Positions 51,249 through 59,869 of a DNA stretch of 64,000 bases are shown here, piece by piece. The first letter of the stretch is position 1. Each line of letters opens with the position of its first letter. The notes beneath the pieces are model-generated. The model ran no database searches, had not been told where the DNA came from, and saw nothing but the letters and a program-made list of their open reading frames with translations. The stretch comes from JAEUIT01 sp034439815 (GTDB taxonomy: Bacteria > Planctomycetota > Phycisphaerae > Phycisphaerales > SM1A02): the NCBI GenBank assembly GCA_034439815.1, contig JAWXBD010000084.1, forward strand, positions 15,318-79,317, in the 5' to 3' direction. The translations under genes were made by a program, and so were the position numbers.

Positions 51249-53606
51249 TCAATTCCAAGCGCCGAGGAGCACCGCGAGATCCTGTGCATCCACGATGCCG
51301 TCCTGGTTGAAGTCCGCGGATCCGGCCGCGCCCCATTGTCCAAGCAGGATCGCGAGATCCGCGCCGTTGACTGCGCCGTTGCCGTCCAGATCACCGACCA
51401 CGCCTGCCGGACAGTCGAGGAACGAGACGGCGAAGTCATCGACGCCGGCCTCGATGAGCGATCCAGCTCCTTCATCGCGGGCGACCCATCGGATGTACAC
51501 GTTGTCAGTAGGTGCAAGGAAGTCTGCGACGCTGAACGAACGCTTCACCCAGGCACCCGCGTTCTCGGTCACCATCTCGAGCGTCACCCACGTCAGGCCG
51601 CCGTCATTGGTGATCTCGACCGGCATCGAATCGTTGTTCGGATTGCCGCCCTGATTGTTGGAGTACCAACGCCAGTAGCTCACGACTGCGTCCGGAGTCG
51701 CGGCGAGGAAGAGCTGAGGCGAAATCAGCGTGGTCTTGCCGTTGTCGACGTCGTTGTCGCCGGCCGATCCGCCGATCGGGCCTTGGCCCGTCACCCAGCA
51801 CTTCGTCGTCACTGGTGTGTGGTCGTCCTCAGGCTGGGCACTCGTTCCGTTTGGATCGACGTTCGTCCAAACGCCGCTCGTGGCGTTGTCGCCGGACACA
51901 CCGACGGTCCATCCGGCCGGTGATTCCATGTCGTACGAAACGAGCACTGCTTCGCCCACGGCGGCGACCGCTTCGATGCCGCCGGGCGGATCCGTCGTGA
52001 CACTGCCGTTTGTTCCGGTGACCTCGAACAGATACGTGAACTCGGTCGTGCATTCAATTGCCGGGAACGTCGCGCGATACAGACCGCGTCCAAGCGGCGC
52101 AAGCGGATAGGCCATCGGCGGCGCGGCACCGATCTTGATCAGCAGCTGTTCGCTGCCGGGCACGATTGTGCTGTTTTCGAGCGCTTCGATCTGCACGTCG
52201 AGCGTCTGTCCCCCGAGCGGATTGATGAACGTCGGCTGCCCTTGCGGATAGGAGAATGCCGCGGCTGGCGGCTCGATCTTCCAGACGAACAGTCCGCGCT
52301 GAATGTCGCTGCCGAGCACGGTGCCCGATGGAAGGAATGGATAGTTCGACCACAGACCGGCGTATCCGGTCGTGTCCGACTCGGGGTAGGTGTCGAACCA
52401 CGCGATTCGCTCGGGATTCGTCTGATCAGTCACGTCGAAGATCTGAATGCCGGTCTTGTAGTTCGAGCAGTAGAGCGTGTCGTCACGCACGTATAAATTG
52501 TGATCAACGCTCGGCAGCCCGGTCGTGTAGGTCCCGGCGAAAAACGGGGCCGACAGGTTTTCGACGTTGATGATGCGTCCGACCGAATTCAGTCCGAAGT
52601 CCTGCTCATCAATCTCGTCATTGATGTAAATGTGCCTTTGATCTTTCGAGATCCATGCCTGGTGACAGAACGACGCCTGCGGGTACGTCGCGTGCGAGAG
52701 GTTCTGGAGCTTCGTCTTGTTCGTCACATCGATGATGTCGACGCCGGTGTTCGAAAATCCGCCGTTCAGTCCGCCGCATGCAAAGAAGATCTCTTTGCCC
52801 GCGTACGGCCCCTGCGTGTAGGAATGGACGAAGCCGTCGTGCGTGTACTTGTCGGCCCACTGCGCGACGAAGAGCGGCTGCGCCGGATTCGGATTGAGGT
52901 CATAGATGCGCACGCCGTTGCCGCCTCCGCCCATGCGGTACAGGTAGCCAGTCGTTTCATTGATGATCATCGTGTGCGTGCGCTCATCACCGCCCGTCAG
53001 GACCGAAGGGAGCTGGGTGATCACGCCGCTGTCGATGCCCGCGACGTCAAACACCTGGATGCCGCCGCCGCCCTCGCTCACGGAATAGCAATAGTGTTGA
53101 TAGGTCTTCACGTTGCGCCACAGGCTCGCCGGACCGGGAATGAAATCGACGATCTGTGAAGCGCCGGGATCGGTGACTTCGACGAACGCAGTGCCGTTCG
53201 AAACGCCGAGAATTGCGTACTCCCGACCGGTCTGACTCACATAGCCCCAGCAGTCGCTGGAACTCGTGTTCGTCTGTCCGGGTTCGTTGAAGTTGTTGAA
53301 CGGGAACCAGGCCTTGAGTGTCACGCCGCTCGCCGCGAACGTCGTTCCCGCCACGCCACCATCCGCTTCGCGCCAGATCGGTCCGTAGAACGGCCGCAGC
53401 GGCTCGCTCGCCTTGGGATCATCTTCATGCGCGCCAGCGATTGGGGTGAGGACCGAGAACGTCGCCAGGAGCGCGAGACACCCGACTGCCGCGGCCAGCA
53501 GTCTGGCGCGAACAGCGCCCGGTGCGACCCAAAGCACTGTCAGGTTCGTTGCGGTACGTGAGCAGATCGGGGACTGGGACCGGCAATTCTGGGCGAGCTT
53601 CGACAT
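51249..53606 (-). CDS. exported choice-of-anchor B protein with dockerin-like C-terminus
   Basis: 785 residues from ATG 53606; the signal peptide begins about 33 residues later (LLAAAVGCLALLATFSVL), so a later start is possible. The choice-of-anchor B / LVIVD propeller region (about 90-440) has CWGYVSQTGREYAILGVSNG, YQHYCYSVSEGGGGIQVFDV, a FCHQAWISKDQRHIYINDE segment and IQIFDVTDQTNP. A beta-sandwich, then a jelly-roll-like region (about 560-725), follow. The end is two dockerin-like EF-hand repeats (DLDGNGAVNGADL, DFNQDGIVDAQDL). The same tail as the protein at 889 suggests a shared sorting or anchoring system. Function unknown. Confidence 0.88.
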   Translation of the reverse strand: MSKLAQNCRSQSPICSRTATNLTVLWVAPGAVRARLLAAAVGCLALLATFSVLTPIAGAHEDDPKASEPLRPFYGPIWREADGGVAGTTFAASGVTLKAWFPFNNFNEPGQTNTSSSDCWGYVSQTGREYAILGVSNGTAFVEVTDPGASQIVDFIPGPASLWRNVKTYQHYCYSVSEGGGGIQVFDVAGIDSGVITQLPSVLTGGDERTHTMIINETTGYLYRMGGGGNGVRIYDLNPNPAQPLFVAQWADKYTHDGFVHSYTQGPYAGKEIFFACGGLNGGFSNTGVDIIDVTNKTKLQNLSHATYPQASFCHQAWISKDQRHIYINDEIDEQDFGLNSVGRIINVENLSAPFFAGTYTTGLPSVDHNLYVRDDTLYCSNYKTGIQIFDVTDQTNPERIAWFDTYPESDTTGYAGLWSNYPFLPSGTVLGSDIQRGLFVWKIEPPAAAFSYPQGQPTFINPLGGQTLDVQIEALENSTIVPGSEQLLIKIGAAPPMAYPLAPLGRGLYRATFPAIECTTEFTYLFEVTGTNGSVTTDPPGGIEAVAAVGEAVLVSYDMESPAGWTVGVSGDNATSGVWTNVDPNGTSAQPEDDHTPVTTKCWVTGQGPIGGSAGDNDVDNGKTTLISPQLFLAATPDAVVSYWRWYSNNQGGNPNNDSMPVEITNDGGLTWVTLEMVTENAGAWVKRSFSVADFLAPTDNVYIRWVARDEGAGSLIEAGVDDFAVSFLDCPAGVVGDLDGNGAVNGADLAILLGQWGAAGSADFNQDGIVDAQDLAVLLGAWN

Positions 53607-53748
53607 ATGGATCGGTCTCTCGAATGAGCAGTGACATCAGACACGGTCCCCCGTGAACCCGGTTCGAGTGTAACCGCCGATTCCGCTGACCCAAACGGCG
53701 AGTGCGCGGGAGCGTCCGAAATTCCGCGCGCCTCTGCCCTGCCAGGTG

Positions 53749-55236
53749 TCACGACCCGAACTGCCGGGTCGGCTTCTTCATGAGCTCCTCCGGCGGGCCG
53801 ACTCCATGCAGCGAGGCGAGGAACGCGACGAGATCGCGGATCTCATCCTCGGAAAGGTCGAGCGGCGACAGCACGGTCTCAGCATGATGATCGAGCTGCA
53901 CCGCACCTTCGAGTGTCGAGTAGTACATGACGACCTGTTCGAGCGTGTTGAACTGGCCGGCGTGCATGTACGGCGGGGTTCGCGCCACGCCCCGGAGCGA
54001 CGGCGTCTTGAAGCGTCCCCAGTTCTCAGGTGAATTCACCAGCGCGTCGGTGATCAGCCCGCGCTCGGATTCGGGCCCGTCGCTATACATCCCGCTCGAA
54101 TTGAAGATGTCGGCCTTCAGCCGTGCGATGCCGTCGTACCGCCCCGGGTCACGCGGGAGACCGCCGCCCAACGGCGGAACGCCGATGTTGTGAAACTCCT
54201 GATCGCTGAAGGTCGGACCACTGTGGCAGCGAATGCAGCCGGCCGAGCCGATGAAGAGCTTTAAGCCACGCAGCTCCGACGCGGAGAGCGGACTCATCGA
54301 GGCACTGCCGTCCTCAGTCAGCCCCCGCACGAAGCGATCGAACGCCGCCCCCCCGTCGTCGAGGAGTTCCGCGTACGCCGCCAACGCCTTGCCGACGTTG
54401 GCGTACACGCGATTCACCGTGTTGCGGCTCGATTCCGTCATGTCCATCCATGCGACATGCAGCGGATCCTGCGGATACTCCGGGACGGGTCGTGCGGCGG
54501 CCGGAAGGCTGAACCCACTGCGGCGCGTGTTCTGGATCGGCGGAATCTTGCCGAAGACGTTTTCGTACGCGGCGCGGAGCATGGCGTCGGAAACGAGCAG
54601 CCGCACCACGGAAACGCGATCACCGGCCATCTCCTCCGATGCCTCGATGGGCTGCAGCGCCTGCTGCCACATCGAATCACTTCGACCGCCCCAGCCGAAC
54701 CACCGGTTGTGCGCAGCGTTCAGCATCGTCGGCGTGTTTCGCGTGCCGCGACCCGCCGCTTCCGCGACTGGAAAGCTGTCGGCGAACCAACGAACCGGGT
54801 CATGGCACGAAGCGCACGAAAATTTTCCGCTGCCCGAGAGGCGGGGTTCGAAGAAGAGCGTCTGGCCGAGCCAGGCGGCTCGAGGCGTAAGGCTGACGTG
54901 ATTCGTCGGATCCTGCCGCAGCGCGGGGAGCGGTCCGAGACTGCGGACGATGGCTATCTCTTCCGGTGAGAACGGCACCTCAAGCGGCATCGGTTCGACG
55001 AGCGGCTGGCTATGCGTCCGCGCGAGTGATCCGCTCGGTCCGCCGCGGGCGATCATCACCGGATCAAACATGACAAGCAGGACGCCGACCCCGAGTCCAA
55101 GGAGCGCGAGCGGGAGCGCCAGCAGATGCAGACGCCGTTCTGCAGAGGCCCGCTTCGCACCGCCGCCGGGAGCATCGGTCGACGCGTCGACCTGCCCGCC
55201 GATCTGCCCCCGAAAATGGAACATGCGCCGCTTCAC
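53749..55236 (-). CDS. di-haem cytochrome c peroxidase / MauG-family protein
   Basis: 495 residues from GTG 55236, overlapping the upstream stop (GTGA). A membrane anchor or uncleaved signal (LLALPLALLGLGVGVLLVMF) is followed by two CxxCH haem sites: KFSCASCHDPVRWFADS (about 146) and GCIRCHSGPTFSD (about 333). GRGTRNTPTMLNAAHNRWFGWGGR and FKTPSLRGVARTPPYMHAGQF are family signatures. Members reduce H2O2 or, in MauG and MbnH, oxidise tryptophan residues of a partner protein. The neighbouring lipoprotein with a YtkA-like domain is a possible partner or copper handler. Periplasmic. Confidence 0.93.
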   Translation of the reverse strand: MKRRMFHFRGQIGGQVDASTDAPGGGAKRASAERRLHLLALPLALLGLGVGVLLVMFDPVMIARGGPSGSLARTHSQPLVEPMPLEVPFSPEEIAIVRSLGPLPALRQDPTNHVSLTPRAAWLGQTLFFEPRLSGSGKFSCASCHDPVRWFADSFPVAEAAGRGTRNTPTMLNAAHNRWFGWGGRSDSMWQQALQPIEASEEMAGDRVSVVRLLVSDAMLRAAYENVFGKIPPIQNTRRSGFSLPAAARPVPEYPQDPLHVAWMDMTESSRNTVNRVYANVGKALAAYAELLDDGGAAFDRFVRGLTEDGSASMSPLSASELRGLKLFIGSAGCIRCHSGPTFSDQEFHNIGVPPLGGGLPRDPGRYDGIARLKADIFNSSGMYSDGPESERGLITDALVNSPENWGRFKTPSLRGVARTPPYMHAGQFNTLEQVVMYYSTLEGAVQLDHHAETVLSPLDLSEDEIRDLVAFLASLHGVGPPEELMKKPTRQFGS

Positions 55237-55853
55237 GTCGGACCCACCTTGACCTCCGTCGTCGTCTGGGCCCGCTCGGTCAGCCCGCCGCGCGTGACGT
55301 CAAAGAACAGTTCCCAGCGCCCCGCCATGTGAAACAGCATGCCGTTGGCGCGATAGGCTCCGGGACGGACTCGTTCGATGGTGGGACGCACGTTCATGCC
55401 GTGGCCGTGATGCGGCATCGCAGCGTCCACGGCGACCAAGTCCGGAGCAACATCGAGCACGGTCGCGCAGCTGGCGTCGGTGAACACCTCGAACGCGATG
55501 ACGAACCGGTCCGCAGTGGGAATCGGATGCGGCACGGTGCTCCATCGCACGGTGAATCCTCCCGTCGCCGGGCTGGCTTCGCCCACTGCGCCCACTGCGC
55601 CCACTGGGACTGCGCCGCCGGACGCATCCCCCGCACTGCTCACCGTGCGAACACGCTCAACGGGGGGCGCAGCAACGGGACGCGCAACTGGCTCGGCCGC
55701 CGCGACAGGAGCGAACGTCGGCGGAGCACTCGGCGGTGATGCGGTCGGCGGGTCGGGCTCGCAGGCCCACAGCGCCAACACCACGAAGAGCCCCAACGAC
55801 GCGAGCGTCGTCAGCCTGCCGGGCAGTCCAGATCTCGATGACGTGCGTTTCAT
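55233..55853 (-). CDS. lipoprotein with YtkA-like domain
   Basis: 206 residues from ATG 55853. The signal ends in a lipobox (FVVLALWACE), then a long Pro/Ala linker containing a three-fold 9-base repeat (GAVGAVGE). The C-terminal 95 residues look like YtkA (PF13115): AVDAAMPHHGHGMNVRPTIE, a short GAYRANGMLFHMAGRWELFF strand pair and a final VTRGGLTERAQTTTEVKV strand. The Met/His cluster suggests copper binding. It overlaps the cytochrome c peroxidase gene and lies 38 bases after the NHL protein gene, so the three form one operon. Confidence 0.8.
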   Translation of the reverse strand: MKRTSSRSGLPGRLTTLASLGLFVVLALWACEPDPPTASPPSAPPTFAPVAAAEPVARPVAAPPVERVRTVSSAGDASGGAVPVGAVGAVGEASPATGGFTVRWSTVPHPIPTADRFVIAFEVFTDASCATVLDVAPDLVAVDAAMPHHGHGMNVRPTIERVRPGAYRANGMLFHMAGRWELFFDVTRGGLTERAQTTTEVKVGPT

Positions 55854-55891
55854 GCTTCAGCGTTTCGGACGACGCAGCGTTCGTGCAACAC

Positions 55892-57874
55892 TCACGACTC
55901 TCCGCGCTCTCGTGGCCGAGTGTACGCGCGACCGAGTCCGAAAGTCATGATCCATCCGGTCGCTTCGCCGCCGTCTGAGAACACCTGGGCTCGGTGATTC
56001 CCTCGATCGATCACGACGAATCGCGTTCGGTTCTTCGCTTCGGCCAGAACGCCGCCGCCCACGTCCGGCGCGAGGAGCGCAACGCCGTCCGGCATCCAGA
56101 AGTCACCGTCGCTCACCCCGCGTCGTCCTGTCGCCCGGATCGGCACCAGGGATCTGTCCACGGTCACCACGCGATCGGCGCCGATATCGGTCACCACGAA
56201 TCGGTCGCCCGCCTCGACTGCTCCGATCCGCGCGACTGCGGACGGGCGGACAAACGGCTGGTCCTCGGTACCCCTTGATCGTCGCACCACCGTGCCGTCG
56301 GCGGCGATCTCCACCAGCTCGCCAAGCTCCGGCAACGTCGTCACAAAGCTGCCGTCCTTCATCACCGCGAGCGAGGTCGCGCCGCGCAGCCCGGTCGCCA
56401 TCGCGCGGCGCGGAGCGAGCGACGAACCGAACTCGATGAGAAATCCCGCGTGTCTGTCGATCGCCCACACGCTTGTACCGACGCGCGCCAGGCCACCGAT
56501 CTCGAGCACAACATCCGACGCCGGGGCGCCAGCCAGGGCCCGCACCGCAGCGCTCCATGCACGCATGTCGAAGGACCGCACGAGACGCGGCATGAACGCA
56601 TCGAGCTTGAGCGGCGCCGCGCGGTCGCGCGCCAGGCCGAACAGCGTGAGCCTTTGATTGCCGGCATCAGCGACCCAGATCTGCTGCGTCTCCGCATCGA
56701 CCGTGAGCGCGGTCACCCGACCGAGCGCGTCAAGCTTGCGTCCATGGCCGCCGAACGTCGCGACATGGATCGGTGTCGGCTGCCGCAGGTCAAACACAAA
56801 CACACTCGCCGACTCCGGTTCTTCGAGGATCAGCAGATCACCATCGCTCGCGACCGCACCGCCGAAGTGACTCTGAATCCCTGAAAAGGAAGGCATCGGC
56901 GCAGGCAGCGCATCGGTAGCGGACTGCGTGAAGCGCTGAAGCCTCCGTTCAAGCGGCTCGGCCACCCACATGCTCGCGCCGTCAGCGGCCAGCGCGATGG
57001 AACGCGGGTAATGAATCTTCCCCTCGCCTTCGCGCGGAACGACCGCGTGCATGCCCCACTGGCCGACGAACGTGCCGTCGAATCGATGAATCGCCACACG
57101 GTGATTGAGTTCGTCCGCGACAAAAAGGCACTCGTCGGTGACGGCGAGTCCGCTCGGCACATTGAAGAGACCGGGAAACGCGCCCCGCTCGCCGAATCGG
57201 CGAATGAGTGTTCCCATCGCATCCACCTGCAGAATTGCGTGCGCGTCTTCGTCACTGATGAAGACCGATCCATCGGGCGCCGCCACAATGCCGCCGGGCC
57301 GCTGCAGATCCATTTCGATGCGCCGTTGCACGGTGAGGTCGGGGCCGAAGACGACGACAGCGCGCCCGCCGCGATCGGCGACCCAGAGTTCGTCAGCCCC
57401 GCGCCACGTCGCCGCGACCGGATCGAGCAGGTCAACACTCGACAGTGCCCGCCACGGCGTTCCGGTCGCGTCAAAGACGGCGATCCGCCGCGCGCTCACG
57501 ATCGCAAGGCGACCGTCGGCCGCGAACGCGAGCGCGCCCGGCGCAGGATCGTTCTCGCTCAACGCGACCATCCACGGTCCGCCGTCACCGCCGGCCCGCG
57601 TGTCGATGCGCAGCTGCTCTTCGCCGTTCGCGTTCAGGATCCGCACCCGGCGCGCATCGCGTTCCAGCACGGCGACCCGGCCGTCGACCGCCGTCGCGAT
57701 GCAAGTCGGCAGCTCGAAGCCATCAAACTGTCGATCAAATGTTCCAAAGACCGGGCACACCTCGGTGCGCTCGGCCGCGGCCGCGCGCGGGAACGCGGCG
57801 ATGATCAGCAGCGCGCATCCCCAGATGTAAACACGGACAACAGCGGCGGTCCGCGCGCGAAGGATTGCAGCCAT
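55892..57874 (-). CDS. exported NHL-repeat beta-propeller protein
   Basis: I start at ATG 57874 (660 residues; TTG 57901 is an alternative). A signal peptide is seen (VRVYIWGCALLIIAAFPRAA). The rest is a series of propeller strands of NHL type: LPTCIATAVDGRVAVLERDA, RPGGIVAAPDGSVFISDEDA, NVPSGLAVTDECLFVADELN, HYPRSIALAADGASMWVAEP. Two propellers probably exist (about 50-330 and 345-650). Such proteins bind partners or ligands and have no enzyme motif here. It is the first gene of the operon with the YtkA-like lipoprotein and the di-haem peroxidase. Confidence 0.85.
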   Translation of the reverse strand: MAAILRARTAAVVRVYIWGCALLIIAAFPRAAAAERTEVCPVFGTFDRQFDGFELPTCIATAVDGRVAVLERDARRVRILNANGEEQLRIDTRAGGDGGPWMVALSENDPAPGALAFAADGRLAIVSARRIAVFDATGTPWRALSSVDLLDPVAATWRGADELWVADRGGRAVVVFGPDLTVQRRIEMDLQRPGGIVAAPDGSVFISDEDAHAILQVDAMGTLIRRFGERGAFPGLFNVPSGLAVTDECLFVADELNHRVAIHRFDGTFVGQWGMHAVVPREGEGKIHYPRSIALAADGASMWVAEPLERRLQRFTQSATDALPAPMPSFSGIQSHFGGAVASDGDLLILEEPESASVFVFDLRQPTPIHVATFGGHGRKLDALGRVTALTVDAETQQIWVADAGNQRLTLFGLARDRAAPLKLDAFMPRLVRSFDMRAWSAAVRALAGAPASDVVLEIGGLARVGTSVWAIDRHAGFLIEFGSSLAPRRAMATGLRGATSLAVMKDGSFVTTLPELGELVEIAADGTVVRRSRGTEDQPFVRPSAVARIGAVEAGDRFVVTDIGADRVVTVDRSLVPIRATGRRGVSDGDFWMPDGVALLAPDVGGGVLAEAKNRTRFVVIDRGNHRAQVFSDGGEATGWIMTFGLGRAYTRPRERGES

Positions 57875-57916
57875 GGCCGCACGATAGGGCGTAGGAAGCA
57901 ACCGTCAAATTGCTCG

Positions 57917-57954
57917 CAAAAGCACGACCCCGGACTCGATCGAGTCCGAGGTCG
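57917..57954 (-). terminator. rho-independent terminator for the Hsp20 gene
   Basis: A 13-bp stem (57925-57937 with 57942-57954, one G-U type pair) with a GATC loop is followed on the minus strand by TGCTTTTGC. It lies 32 bases after the Hsp20 stop and ahead of the NHL gene. Confidence 0.8.
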
Positions 57955-57986
57955 CGGTCGTGATGTCGACGCACTCTGGGGAGTGG

Positions 57987-58487
57987 TCAGTTGATATTGA
58001 TGGAGACGGCATCCGGCTTCTTGGGCTGAGGCTGCGGAACGGTGACCGTGAGGACGCCGTCCTTCAGCACCGCCGTGATGCCTTCGTCGGTCACGCCCTC
58101 CGGCATGCGGATCGCCCGTTCCCAGCTCGCCGTTCGCCGTTCCCGGCGGAACCAGACCCGTTCGGTCTGCTCAGCAGCCGGTCCCGCGCTCGATGCGGGG
58201 GCGGCTGCGGTGCCGGGGGTTGCCGTGCCCCGGCTTGCGGTAATTGTCAGGACGCTCGCGCCGGACGTGCCGCGCATCGAGATGGCAACCTGTTCCTTCT
58301 GAAAGCCGGGCAGCGATGCCTTGATGACGAACGCTCCGTTTTCCTGATAGACGTCGACGGGAAGGGTGAGGCTGACCGGTGCGTTCGAAGTGTTCGCCGA
58401 CGGCTCGGCGTCTCGAGCGCCATAGGCGCGGAAAGCAAACGCTCGGCTTGCAGCGGACGGATAGCACGAATGTGTTGAGCAGCGCAT
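57987..58487 (-). CDS. Hsp20/alpha-crystallin small heat shock protein
   Basis: 166 residues from ATG 58487 with AAGGAG upstream. The alpha-crystallin domain runs from about 45 to 150: PVDVYQENGAFVIKASLPGF opening, KEQVAISMRG, an Ala/Pro-rich insert (about 88-112, unusual in length), then WFRRERRTASWERAIRMPEG and the closing GVLTVTVPQP. It prevents aggregation of unfolding proteins in the cytosol. A Cys-containing N-terminus and the long insert are the odd features. It has its own terminator, so it is monocistronic. Confidence 0.93.
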   Translation of the reverse strand: MRCSTHSCYPSAASRAFAFRAYGARDAEPSANTSNAPVSLTLPVDVYQENGAFVIKASLPGFQKEQVAISMRGTSGASVLTITASRGTATPGTAAAPASSAGPAAEQTERVWFRRERRTASWERAIRMPEGVTDEGITAVLKDGVLTVTVPQPQPKKPDAVSININ

Positions 58488-58725
58488 GGCAATATCTCCT
58501 TCGCGAGTGATGAGAGTTCGAGTGATGAGTGAGTGGTCCCGCCCCGACAACGCCTGCTGTCGAAGCGAGTGACCCCCAATTGCACTGGCCATGCCAGCGC
58601 GAGTTTCGCGCCGCGCGCAGCCCCGGACCGCGTTCAGCACCGCATCAGCGGGGGCCGCACGGGAAACAAGCTGACATCGCAATCGTGCGCCCGACAGCGC
58701 CTGCCGAGTCGGCAGCCCAGCGCCG

Positions 58726-59547
58726 CTATGGCGCCTGCGGCGCTGTCGGCTTCACGTCGGGGTTCCGTTTCATCATCGCGTAGATGATGCCCTGCGCGAC
58801 GACCGACTCGGCGACGAGCCGCCCGACCCGCTCGCTCGCGTGGCGAAGGTCCCGGAACTTGCCGCTGTCGAGTTCATCCTCGAAGTCCTTGAGGCTGTTC
58901 TCGATCGCGAGCATCACGTAGGCGATGACAGCCCATTCCGGGCGCGTCTGCGGCCAGTATTCGCTCCCCTGCACGATTGCCACCGGGACCGTGAATCGCC
59001 ACCCGCCATCGGTCTCGATCATCGACACCGCCTGCCACAGCGGTTCGTCGTCCCATGTGACGGATGCGGTGCCGTCCGTCAGATCCTCGGCTTTCAGCCG
59101 ATCGCGCTGCGTCGTGAAGTACATGAACGGATCAGTCATGATCTGGCTCAGCCACTCGCCGACGTCGCGGCGTTCCGACGTCTGGGCGCTGATCAGCTTC
59201 TCCGCCGCGGCCGCCTCCTTCGCAACCTGCTCCGGCCACCGTTCCTTCAGCTTGAGCGACACGCGCCACAGGCGGCCGAGCATGTCGCCCAGCTTCGATT
59301 TGACGTCGCCGATGGCACTCGCCTCCGTGACGCCGTCATCGAACGTGACCTCCCGCGCCTCCAGCTCGATCAGCGTCGGCAGAAGATCGGCCCGGCCGTC
59401 CGCGACCATCTTTTCCATTGCGTCGAGCGTCCGTTCGGGCGTGCTCGTGTCGTACGCCGGGTCGGAGCAGCCGATCAGCATTTGGCTCGCGAGCAGCACC
59501 GCGACGCACTTGCCCCAGAGGATGTGCCGACGCGTGGTCCCGCTCAT
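58726..59547 (-). CDS. lipoprotein of unknown function
   Basis: 273 residues from ATG 59547 with GGAGGG upstream. The lipoprotein signal ends ASQMLIGC. The mature protein is mostly helical and acidic: TPERTLDAMEKMVADGRADL at the start, a KLGDMLGRLWRVSLKLKERW helix, and later WDDEPLWQAVSMIETDGGWR, which resembles the DUF4878-like or SnoaL-like pattern of stress lipoproteins. I do not assign a family. It is divergent from thiS (92-bp gap). Confidence 0.72.
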   Translation of the reverse strand: MSGTTRRHILWGKCVAVLLASQMLIGCSDPAYDTSTPERTLDAMEKMVADGRADLLPTLIELEAREVTFDDGVTEASAIGDVKSKLGDMLGRLWRVSLKLKERWPEQVAKEAAAAEKLISAQTSERRDVGEWLSQIMTDPFMYFTTQRDRLKAEDLTDGTASVTWDDEPLWQAVSMIETDGGWRFTVPVAIVQGSEYWPQTRPEWAVIAYVMLAIENSLKDFEDELDSGKFRDLRHASERVGRLVAESVVAQGIIYAMMKRNPDVKPTAPQAP

Positions 59548-59602
59548 AGAACGACCCTCCCCGAAAATCACCCGCTGCGACGATTGCCGACGCACTCTAC
59601 CG

Positions 59603-59632
59603 TTCACACGCGCGCACGTCGCACCCTACACT
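59603..59632 (+). promoter_or_regulatory. possible sigma-70-type promoter, leaderless thiS
   Basis: TTCACA (59603-59608) and TACACT (59627-59632) are separated by 18 bases. The ThiS ATG starts 8 bases after the -10 element, so transcription would begin at or next to the start codon. No Shine-Dalgarno is seen. The assignment is tentative. Confidence 0.35.
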
Positions 59633-59639
59633 TGCCGCC

Positions 59640-59849
59640 ATGCGTCTCATCGTCAACGGACAGGAGCAGGACTTCGAGACAGAGGGCACCGGTCTCACGG
59701 TCGCGGACCTGCTGGATCGGCTCCAGACGACGCGTGGCGCCGCCGCGGTTGAGGTCAACCGCACACTTGTCCCCCGCCGCAGTCATCCCGAGCGCCGGCT
59801 CGAAGACGGCGATCAGGTCGAAATCGTCTCGCTCGTCGGAGGCGGCTGA
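59640..59849 (+). CDS. thiS: sulfur carrier protein ThiS
   Basis: 69 residues. The ubiquitin-like ThiS fold is visible: MRLIVNGQEQDFETEG, TVADLLDRL, AVEVNRTLVPR, and the end DGDQVEIVSLVGGG with the C-terminal Gly-Gly that is adenylated and thiocarboxylated. It delivers sulfur to ThiG for thiazole synthesis in thiamine formation. It lies 20 bases ahead of thiG, so the two are one transcript. The activating enzyme ThiF is not in the window. Confidence 0.95.
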   Translation: MRLIVNGQEQDFETEGTGLTVADLLDRLQTTRGAAAVEVNRTLVPRRSHPERRLEDGDQVEIVSLVGGG

Positions 59850-59869
59850 CTCCCGCTTCTGCCCCACCC

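Noticed and set aside
55233..55853. MbnP-like protein partner of the di-haem enzyme
   Set aside because: The C-terminal motif fits YtkA better; no MbnP signature is seen. Kept only as an idea in the findings.
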